NCBI GenBank assembly: GCA_030062745.1
Contig: CP099843.1
Coordinates: 15,355,997-15,419,996 of the forward strand
Source: Capitulum mitella
Lineage: Eukaryota > Arthropoda > Thecostraca > Pollicipedomorpha > Pollicipedidae
DNA length: 64,000 bases
Direction: 5' to 3'
The position numbers and the translations under genes are program-made. Position 1 is the stretch's first letter; every line of letters begins with the position of its first letter. This document shows positions 25,601-36,672 of the stretch, one piece after another. The notes below the pieces were generated by a model that was not told the origin of the DNA, did not search any database, and worked only from the letters and a program-made list of their open reading frames with translations.

Positions 25601-28600
25601 GGTGCGCGTCCGGCTGGGCCGCCAGCCGGCAGCAGATCTGGCCGAACAGCGGCAGGTCGTTCTTGGCCTCCAGGCCGGTCAGCGTCAGGTCGTGCGACCT
25701 TACCGTCTCGTCCACCTGCTGCACGCGTAGGTTGGCGCGCGCGATGCAGGTGAACTGGGGACCGCTGCAGCGGGAGGAGGGCCGATTAGTGGGCGTCGTC
25801 GGCGGCTATTCTCAGGTCGGCGCATCACCCGTCCATTAACTGCGGGGGTTTAATCCCAACGGGATATCGAAACCCGCGCGGCCCGTTGCAGGCCCAGCAG
25901 GTTCGTTAAAAGGACAGGAGCCGCCGTGTATCAAAAGGATGAATAAATCACTTGATGAATGACGAAGTGCATTATCAATTGCACCTCTCAGTAAGTCTCA
26001 TCAGTTACCAGTCAGCCGGCACATCAGGTGCCGGCTGACATTGCAAAACGAGCAGTGATATCTGTTTCTAAGCAAGAAAACGTCTCGAACTCTCCAATGA
26101 CACGACGCGGAGACGTCACCTCATCTTTTCCAACATGTGAATAAATCATGTAATCGCGATTTGGTCTGTTTAACCGTCCATCTATGTCCGATAGCAATCC
26201 AAAACTCGTGCATGTTTTAACAGGCAAACGTCTGCTATCACGCCACAGGATTCACCGACGAAGTGATCCTAGAGATAGCAGCACCTTCCTCGCCGTCAGA
26301 TGTCGCCGCTGACCTGTTTTCGGCACTCAGTTCGTCCTTCAGGCTGGCCGCCAGCCGCTTGCCGACGGTGCGGCTAATGGAGCTGTGCAGCGTTTGGCGG
26401 ATCTTGCGCGGCGTACTGGCAATGCTGAGATCCTCGTGCAGCACGTGACTGTACACCTCCAACGAGCACGTGAAGTCTGGCGGCACGTGGTTGCTGAGAA
26501 AATGGCAGTCATCCAGTTAGAGATCAGACAGCCACGTAGCCTTCAACGACGGTTTAGTACGCGCATGATGTGCTCCAAATGGAACATGATAGGCCTTTTT
26601 TACCTGTCTACGTTAAGAACGCAGCTTCAAATACAGTTAAACAAACCATCGGCCGGCTCACAATCGTTCGTCTCACCCCAAAGTTTCTGCTTCTATTTGG
26701 AGTTCTGCCGTGAAATAGTGTTCGCCGTCTATGGTCCTTTACGAGAGGGAGAAAAGTGCTGCAGCTTTTTTCCGACATCGACTTACGATACACGGGATTC
26801 CCAGCAGGGCAATCTTAGTCCACTAAAAGCATGGCCATCAGGCAATAAAACAACCCGTGAGGCGGATTTGCTATGAATGCCGCGGCAGCACTGACACAAT
26901 CTCTTATCTATGGAATTTTCAAGCTAGGCACGGCCTAGTCACGTTGGCAGTTCGTCGTCCCAGGCAACCATGATATCTGGGTGTTGTCCACCAGCATAGC
27001 ATAATCAATGATGTGAAAGTCACGATGGCAAATACGTGACACTGACACTGGCACTTCCTACGTGATTGATGGAATAAAATCATAGGATTCGCAACAAATA
27101 CATACAACTTCCGAGGACTTGCATTCTTTACCTATCGGGGTTGCATGGAAGGATACTTTACCCCCCCCCCACACACACACACGCACACGTCATATATACA
27201 TAAACGCTTCACTGCCGGTGGCGGAGACATTAAAGTGAAGCCAAACTGATTATTGTCTCGTGCAGCGGCAGGTCCTGGATAGTCTCATTCTGAAGCGTCA
27301 GTCCGCCGTCTCAGCTTGCTTGCACTTAGGCACGGACCATGACCGCCGTCCGGCCGGACTTGGCGGATCGTCGAACACCGAACAAAGTGCACCGTCTCGC
27401 TCTGAGTCGGTCGCCCCTCCCCTGCCCGCCAGGGTCTCTGAGGCGATCAACAGAGGCCGCTGGCCGATCATTAAAAACGCCACAAGCGGCAGGCCTGTGT
27501 AAACACGGCCAAAACAGCTGGTGGCCGGATCCGCTGGCCCGTTCTGATCGCGTAAACAAGCAGGCCGGGCCGCCGCCTGTCGGAACCACCAGGACCAATA
27601 CGGTCCGGGCATCTGGACAGCGGTCTGTCGCCAAGCCCGACCGGCGGCTGTCAATAACCGGTAACCTGGCCAGCCCTGGCAACATGACGTAAAATAAAAC
27701 GGTTCTGAGGCCATCTCCTGTACCAGAGCTATGTCTTCAACTTCCTCAAGCTTCAAGTTTGTACCGCATGTCTATTTACCGCTGGCCTTCTACTGATAGT
27801 GTTGTAGTTCTGACAGCGGGCTGCCACATTATACATCCCCGACAACATTTTTCGCACGAAAAGGGGTACTCACAACACAAGAACGTCGTCGAAGCACACG
27901 TCGGTCATGGACCTGTCGACGGGGTTCACCAGCGTCGTGTCGAAGATGTCGGTGCCGGCTCGAATCAGGCAGAAGACGGCGAACCGGCGGAAGTCGCCGC
28001 GATTCCGGAAGTGGTCCTCCTCCTTCCATATCAGCGGCATTCGCACGTCCGAGACGCACAGGCGAGCTAGGTGGGGACGCCTGGTGGCGGACACACGAAA
28101 CAGCGGCGACATGAGACGGGGTTATTGAACTGCATGCTGCACATTTAGCACTCACGAAGCAGCGATAGTTTGTTTTTCGGCCAGTCCGTAGAAAAAAAGT
28201 TTACAATGGAGGATTTAAAGTTTCTAGCCTTCTATGTCGCGGACTTGCATGAAGTAGCGAGAGCTGCAAATGTTTTCGTCTTGTCGCATGAATAGGAGTA
28301 CTCTAAGGTGATACTAAAGATGTCGCGCCCGTCGCCAAGGAAACATCCGTCAATCGTCGCATCATGAGCACATGGCGGTGGAAGAACCACCCAATAGCAA
28401 CATCCGTAAGGACGAGATTTCCAGGGAACGCAAACATCATGTAATATGCCACGGAAAACGGCACAAATCTCAGTCATTTCTCCAGGAACAGCCCTCACGG
28501 GGCAATCCGAACTGGCACGTCATGACGACATGTGTTCCTCCTGCTGGACAATGCTCGACGGCCCACATCAGTGTTCCGCCAGATGTATCTCAGACGCCGC

Positions 28601-31600
28601 GGCAGGCGTCAACAACATGTCACCCTCACCGGAACTGCTACTGCCCCCCCCCCTCCCCAGGGCGGGGACGTCTCAACCGCGGCCTGGAGTTCTGTCGAGT
28701 CATTAGTCGCGCCAATTTCCGGCCAGGAATGACCCCGGACAAACAGCATCGCAATCGGTGTGGTGCGCGCCACTAGTTCCACATATGGCCCACGGATTAC
28801 CATCTCCTCCCCCTGGGAGAGAAAATGATCCCCGCCCCCGGCACGGAGGCCGAGAATGGATGGGGCTGCCGGTCCACGCATGCTTTGGAGCAAGATGCCT
28901 CCGGCATTTTACCCGGGACTAGATGCGTCTCGAAAGGAAAGAGGTTGCGGAAGATTTATCGCTGCTGGGATACAAGGGGCCATGAAGATGTTCAAAAAAC
29001 ATGACAGGGTCGCAAAGAAAGACCACGAATTACCTGTTATCTGGCATGTTAACCAAAAATCATGTTACAAGATCGTTCTGTCAGGCAGTAAAGCATGGTA
29101 TTGGTTAATGAATACAGAGACTGCGCGTGCAAACGTCTTAGATATGTCAGACACGGCAAATGCTGTTTCTCAAAACATTTTGATAATGAGCCGTCTATCT
29201 CTAACAGAAAGCGCGTAAGGCCCAAGGGTCCGCCATACGTTTGCCATTTGCACTGGGTCGTGCACGGCGGTTGCGAGCCACCACAGCCGCAGCCGGACGG
29301 CCTCGAAAGCTGGTCCCAGTAACAGGACCGCTCATCTGCGGCCCCGTTCCTGTCCTGTCCCCGGCCCCAGCAGCGGCCAATCGGCCCGAATTGCCGCTAT
29401 GGGCTAACGTATTGGAGTCTGCAACCGCCTCAACTGGGGCCGATCAGCGCGCGTGCGAGGCCGGCGCGCTCGGCGTGACGCGTGACTGAGCGCGCCGGCC
29501 GTGCTGCGTGAGGCATGACTGCGCCAGACGCGAGCGAGGCTGCTTGCGGGCCGGGCCGGGTCGGGCCACGCTGCACGCCGGCCCGGCCCGGCCGTCTGCC
29601 GTGGCAGAGGCAGCCTTGGGCCCCGTCCGCCGGCGAGCGGCCGCCGACGGGTTCACGGCGGCCGAGAGCGGCGGCAGGCGGGCGCCGGCCGCCGCGGCGG
29701 GGGCGGCGGCAATTACAGACGCGCCGGCCGCAGAAATGCCACCGCGTCCCGCGACGTACCCGCGCCGGCCCGCAGACGGCTGCCTCGCGTGACACCGCCC
29801 GTGCAAACGGCCGGCGAAGGCCACCGGGCGGCGGCGGCGGCGGCGGCGGCGGCGGCAGGCCGCGGCCCGACACGGCAGGCAGCGGGGCCCGCCTCCGGCC
29901 CCGGCCGGCCGGCCACGCGTCTCACTGCAGCGCGTCAGGACGGGTCAAGGCTCCCACACCTTTCCCCGCGTCGCCCGAGCAGCAATGAGGCGGTCCGCGA
30001 ATCCGCAATGTTACTGGCCCGCGTGCCAATAATCTGCCGTTTTTGTCACCGCAAATGCTCGAGCCCGGTGCCGCCATGTCACGCGAGAAAACCCAGTTTC
30101 TACCTCAAATGACCAGAGATGTCCGGGTCAATACACATTCAGTGTAACAACGTCAAGGTACTGCCCCCCCCCCCATTTCGGCCTGCGCCAGTAATCTCCC
30201 CGGACATTTTACGGCGCCAAGATATACAACAGGCACCAAACGCGGTGCTTAGTACGCTCTCCCGCACCCTGACTGGCCGCTAGCATGTCCGTCCATCGTG
30301 CCAGATGGCCGGCACGCCCGCCTTGGGATGTTACATGTCCGGCGGCCGCCAGGCGGCGGATGCACGGCTCGCCCACCGTTTGAGCGGGTGGACGGCATCC
30401 TTCCGTCGCTGCAGCTCCGTCAGGTAGCTGGCCATGCGCTCGTTGGAGGTGAGCAGCGTCTTGGCCGCCTCCAGCGACTGCTGCGGGTGCTTGCAGGCGG
30501 CCAGCAGCCGCGACGAGCCCTCGCGGATCTTGATCTCCACGTCGATCTTCTGCTCGAGGTCATAGTCCTGCCGGCCGAGCGGGGGTCAGGGTCAGGCGGC
30601 CAGCGGCTGTTGAGAGGCGTTAACACGGCCTGCACGGACAGGTGCCGTGCAGGCCGAGCAGGCTGATCCGTGGTAAATCGGCCGGCGCGTCAAACCACGG
30701 CAAGAACGGGTGGACCAACGCGGGGAGGTAAGCCGGACGTCTGAACCAAAGCCAGGGCTGTGATACAGTTTGAAAACGAGAGGAAATGCTCCGAGCGAAG
30801 GCAGAAAATTTGGCAGACGGCTTCCAGTGAAGGACTTGAACGGAAGGAAGCAGGGGCTAAGTGGGGGAGGTAGGGAATAGGTGAGGAGTGAAGTAGAAAG
30901 CGGACTGAGGTGACGCATAAAAACTTAAGCAGTATGGGGGAGGGGGGTAACGGGAACAGAAAAGAGAGAGAGAGGGACAGACAGAAGGCCAGAGGAGGAA
31001 CACAAGAAAGCAACATGCCCATGACATGTTGCTTTCATGTCGGCCTGTGTGAGCCGACATTGACACATACGACGGGAGAGGCCTGCCCGTCAGGAAACAG
31101 ACTGCCGAGCCACAATAAAAAAACTGTGAAGGGTCCGTGTCCTTTTACCGCCAAACGTGACAGGCATTGTCGCAAACGCCAGCGCCGATAGCTGGACAGT
31201 CGACTGGCACCGTTTACATTGAACCAACTCCCTCCTGACCATTATTCTCTCTCGCATTCTTTTTCCCCTCACATCCTCGTCTCTCTGTCCCTCCCTCTCT
31301 GCATGCGGCGACGACACTAAATATGACAAATGAGGGTCACTTCCTTATCCCTGGCGACCCTTTGTCATTCAGGTGGGGTCGGCTACAGAATAAAGACGTC
31401 GAGGTCCTCCACTGGACGAGCCGTACCGCACGGCGCGGAACGCCGCTGCCGGCTGCCGCTGCTCGCAGGCGGCAGCCGCCAGCCGTCAGCGCTGTTAACG
31501 GGCCGCCACTCGACTGGACGGCCCGACGTGCTGACTCACAGCGGCGGATAGCGGTCACACACGGCGGCCGAGGCGGAGCAAACAGTGCACAGCAGCCGCA

Positions 31601-34600
31601 CACATCGATGGCACACAGCCGCACAGCGGCTGTAAGCAGCACTAGTGGCACACCGTGGCACCGAGCGGCGGCCATGCCATCACCGCCAAGCACCAACGTT
31701 GGACGTACAAAATTCTGCCAAAAATTAATGCGGGTCTAAGACGGCGTTCTTGGTGTCTTTCTGATGGAGGTACAAGATCACACTTTTGGAATATAAAATA
31801 TTTTTGGGGCACATATTTTTGGATGTTCTTCAACACCAAAAAAAAACACCTTTTTCAAACCTGCCAAGTACTGTCAAAAGCATGGTCATCAGCATCAACA
31901 TAGTCACCAAGCGGATGGCGCCAGCAGCGGTCCACAGCGGTCACGGATGGTGTCGGCAGTGAACAGCGACCATGATCACTTTGGCAGAACGCAGTGGCGA
32001 GCACGAGCAGGACCAGACTGCAGACAATGGGCGCGGCCGAGGGTGGCGGGTCGCCGGGAACGACCACAGACGACGCAAAGTATGTAAACTGGCACGGAAA
32101 CGACAGGCTACAAACAGGGACGTTAGCTAATCCATTAGGGTCTGGCTGATTGATGCCCAAAGCAGATCAACATCAGCCTCAGAACGATTCCACGTGCAGT
32201 TTTGTTGCACGAGACTCAGCAACCACTGCGTCGAGGCCCCGTAAGTTAAACGATCGTTTGGTATGCTGAAGCGCAGCATCAGTTGCATCAGTTGGCTGCA
32301 TAGCTCGGAGGAGAAAAGGCACCAGTGATTCGTTATACGGCAAGATAATGACTTGGCGAGTTGTCGAAACAGCTAAACGAAACCGCCGAGGTAATCGTAT
32401 CTCGTGCAGGTCCGCGCTGTGTGCCACCGCAGGAGCTTCGGTCCAAGCGCCTCCTCTGCCTTTTGTTACGAGCGAAAAGCCACGGCCATCAGCCGGCGGA
32501 GCCTGACTGCTGACCCTGACAGCCGGAGCTCTGTGGCCCGGTCGTCCCGGCCTTGTCTACCGACTGACCCCGGCGGCCCGGTCGCTCCGCCGGATGGCCA
32601 GAGGTGAGGGCATGGTCCGATACGGACGGGTAGGGAGTGGCCGAATCACCACGTCGCCTGCTGATTTCTGCACAGCTGGTTCACCAGATGGGCAGAGCAG
32701 AGGGCACAGTCTCCACTGGGGACTGCAGGGAATAAGGAGCGGTGGTGCATCACCAGGAGACTTCAGTGGCTCTCTGTTTGATGCGACGTTGTCCTGCGCG
32801 CTAGTAACACACAATCCTGTCCTCTCAGTCACTCGCACCCGCACGTGAAGTCTGGGTCACTCCGTCAGCTGAGGTTTGGAGGACCGGCCGGAGAACACAG
32901 GAGGGTGCGATGACTCGCGCGATGATGTCACGCCGTCCCCGTCGCCGCTCGACAAAACCCAGCACCGCACGGACGTCACGCACGACGTGGTGGCTGACGT
33001 CACGCCGTGCAGGGAGCCGCGGGGCTAGACCTAGCACCGAACGACGTCACGGATGACGTCACTGCGGTTTCGACTCGTCCGCGCCCCGCTGCAGCTGAGG
33101 CCAGCGAGACAATGCGCGGCAAGCCGTCTGATCAAGTGCACAATATGCTGCGAGAATGGCAGGATGTGATTTTTCCTGACGCGTGACATCACGGATACGC
33201 CATCGTTTTCGGAAGGCACGCCCGTGGGCAGCACCCCGTGATATGTTTCCGTGAATTCGGAATAACGTGATCCGACCGGAGTGAATGCGTGACCAATCAA
33301 AATTGATACCGGATCGGAGTTCAGTCACAACCCCCCCCCCCCCGCCAACCTCTCGCGAGCCTAATCCCTGGCTACATTCACTCGGGTTATCACAGATTGT
33401 GAAAACTTGTCTTCCCGAAAGCCCACTTCACCGCCGAGACAGGATTGAGCAATCATCGGTCACCTCCAGGTCCCCGTTCGTGACAACCCTATCCAGACTT
33501 ACCAGAGGTGGCCAGAGACAATGATCAGTATTCCGGACGAGCCGGTAACGCTACCGGCGGCACGCCAGTGACAGAGGCACAGAGTCAAGGTGACCCGGGA
33601 ACGGCGGTCCTTCTGTCCCGTTCACCTCGGAAGGACCGAGGCCGGGGCGGGAACGGAGCGGGATCGGCCGAAAACAAACCACCGTCAGACGGGAACCCTA
33701 ACAACTGGACTCTACATCTCTACACCAAGACGACTTAGTTGATCGATGGCAAGCTGTTGGGACAACATGATGGCTGATTGGGGAATGGAGTGAGAATGAC
33801 TTCATGACATAAAATGGTTAAGAAATTAACTGTAACTCCCAGCGCTTCATGGGAAATAGATCATGCATGATCAATATTTTCCGCAATACAGTAGCCGCCT
33901 TGTGGTGGGACTGGTAATGGACAACTTACACGGATTTGTCCATATAAATAACAGAAAAAATACGGACCAATAGGTTTTTCTACATGACGTGACAAAAACG
34001 TCCTACACATTGTGATGGGTTTAGCGATATTCCAATGCGCTTTACCGGCTTTACGCACCTCTCTCGTTTCTTCCCACGATGGTACAAAGAACGAAGCTTT
34101 TGGAAGAACTAAAACCACATCGTTTTTGAAAATCGGCAGTCGTCTTAAGACATTTGGAGCACTGTTTTGTTCCCATAACATCCTTATGAATAATAACTAA
34201 ATCTGTTTAGTGCGACCTGAAATAAAACAACGACAATGAACATGAAAACTCGATAAAGCTAGATGAATCAAGGAACATAAGAATCGAGACATTTTAAGAC
34301 ATTTGCAGGATTGCTCTGTTCCCATAACATCCTTGAGAAAAATAACTAAATCTGTTGAGTGGAATTTCAAATGAAACATGAAAGGTAAACGCAAAAACTC
34401 GAGAAAGTTGAATGAATCAAGAAATATTCGCAGACACGGATTTGCGTCAGATGTCCCAACAAATACCTCTTAAGACGCATAGCCATTTTACCGATTTCGC
34501 TGCCGACATTCCAGGTGGTATTGTCTAGGGGTGGTCCTCCGCGAGAAAATATCACCAACAGTCTGAAAAATGCAGGCCTGAATACCCGCGACGCAAACAG

Positions 34601-36636
34601 GCCCGTCGGCATGGGTTATGGCGTGCATCTTGCTGCCGGCAACTGCTATGAACCGCAATCAGAACCGCTCGATTCCGAGAACAGGTCTTCCATCCGTGCC
34701 GACCGACGTCATGGTGCGACTGCGACCAAAATCAGCATACCTGTGTCCAGCAGCGGGCGCCATATGACCACGTAGTCGGAGCGCCCTAGAGCCCCAATCA
34801 CACCAACAAACACACACACCTCTGCCCAGCATAAACCAGTTCGTACAGCGTAAGCTTCTGAAACCCATGCACCATGTCAGACGTGTACTGCCTACGTCAT
34901 CAAACATGCGTTTTTCCTGTCATTTAACTCTCGATTCCGTAAAACGTTGCGCAACTCCACTACCGAAAAAAATAATTACAAGCCCGATACTGGTTGCCAA
35001 CACCTGGTCTGTCTGCTCCTCGTAAAATATCGCATTAGTCTTGCCGCTCTGGCCGAGCTGGAGCTGGTTAATGTACGTAACCAGCACCAACCGGACTCCT
35101 CTAAAGCCCTAAGACTGAAACAACTTCCGACATCCTGTCCTCGCAACCCCCCCTCCCCCCCAGCACCGGTAGGAGGAGCTTTGAAGCTGGCGGGACGCCG
35201 AGCCTCTGGTGACTCAGACCGGTACCGGCCCTCTGCAGCCGTGTCGTGTCCGCAAACCCGAGCTCGAGCGGCGACCGAGACAGGGCCAGGGCCGACTACA
35301 CGGAACGGGCCAGGACCGAGCCTCGAATCGCGCCAGGTCGACTCGGAGTCACCTCAGGTCAGCAGAGAGCAGGCAGGGGCAGTACCGGAAGTATCTCAGG
35401 TGGAGCCACAACCCGGAGGGTTCAGCAGTTCACGCGAGATGCATGATAACTGAAGGCACGCCACAGCCCCTTCGTCCGTAACGTCTCCACGCCACCGGTT
35501 CCCGGCAGGTAAAGGGCAGGCCAACCGTGCTGGGCGAGACACGTCACATGCTTAGGCTTTTAATGCTCAGTCATTTTTAACGAAGGCCAAATCTGGGACG
35601 GACAAAATAGACGCTAAAGCCGATCAAATGTGCTGACGCTCAATTCAAGGCCAAAGAATAAGCACCTGCTCAACTTTCCGTGTTAATTTTCGTCGTTGTT
35701 TGCAGGCATTGTGCCGAACGACCTCGGCGACATATCTCAGCCACCCACCCCGTAAACACGCCCACCTCCAGCGACATTTGCTCTTCGGTACCTTCCCTTT
35801 TGGCCTAAAGGTGTGCACCGGTGTGCGCTCCGCCTGAATCCACACAGGCGGCGAGCCTACACGAGCTCCGTCAGATTGCGAATGGCGCCGGCGACGCGGC
35901 TTTGCTTTATCATACCTGTCACGCGCACGACAGATTAACATTCAGTGGGCAGGGGAGGCAAGGCGCCCGCACCTCCGAGCGACTGAAGAAACACGGGCCC
36001 AACCACCAAAACCGGCCTGAACGGTGAGCGGACTGCCCGCAGTGCGTCCGAACAGAAAGCGTGGAGCTGAACACAGCTGATCAGATCTGCTGGGCCTAAA
36101 AGGAGCGGCTAATAGGCCCCCAAGGCTGCCGGTCGCACAACGCCGGACCCAAACAAAGGTAGAAAACGAACGCCTCGCAGGAAGACTCATAACCAGATCT
36201 GTCCATGGGTGCCAGTTGCCACATATCCCTCTTATTCTCTCAATGCCAACTCCCAAGCGCACCGACAAAGGCGCGGAGACCCGTTACGTGTCGGCTCCGC
36301 AGCGGCCTCGGCAGACGCCCGACACGTGACGGCTGATCGCCTCTCCCGGAGTCCCGTCTGCTGGTCCAGGACCGCCGCCGGGACAGGTGCCGCCGCCTCA
36401 GATAGCCCAGACAGCCGACCCGCTCCGACCGCGCCTCGCCGGCCGGGAACCGCTGTGAAACCGCCGGCGGCCCGGCCCGGCCCGGCCCGCACGCACAGCC
36501 GCCGCCTAACAGGTCACGCCGCGCTCGTATCTGCCGGCCGGCGCGGCGCGGGCCCGCCCCGGCGAGGTCAGACACGGCGGCCGCACCGGCCCAGCTGACG
36601 GCGGCAGAGATCAGCCGCAGAGGCGGGCAGAGGCCC

Positions 36637-36672
<36 letters not shown>

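Noticed and set aside
29430..29988. Overlapping 126-157 codon frames on both strands
   Set aside because: CpG-rich intron of rhotekin; the peptides are Ala/Arg/Pro/Gly runs without recognisable motifs.
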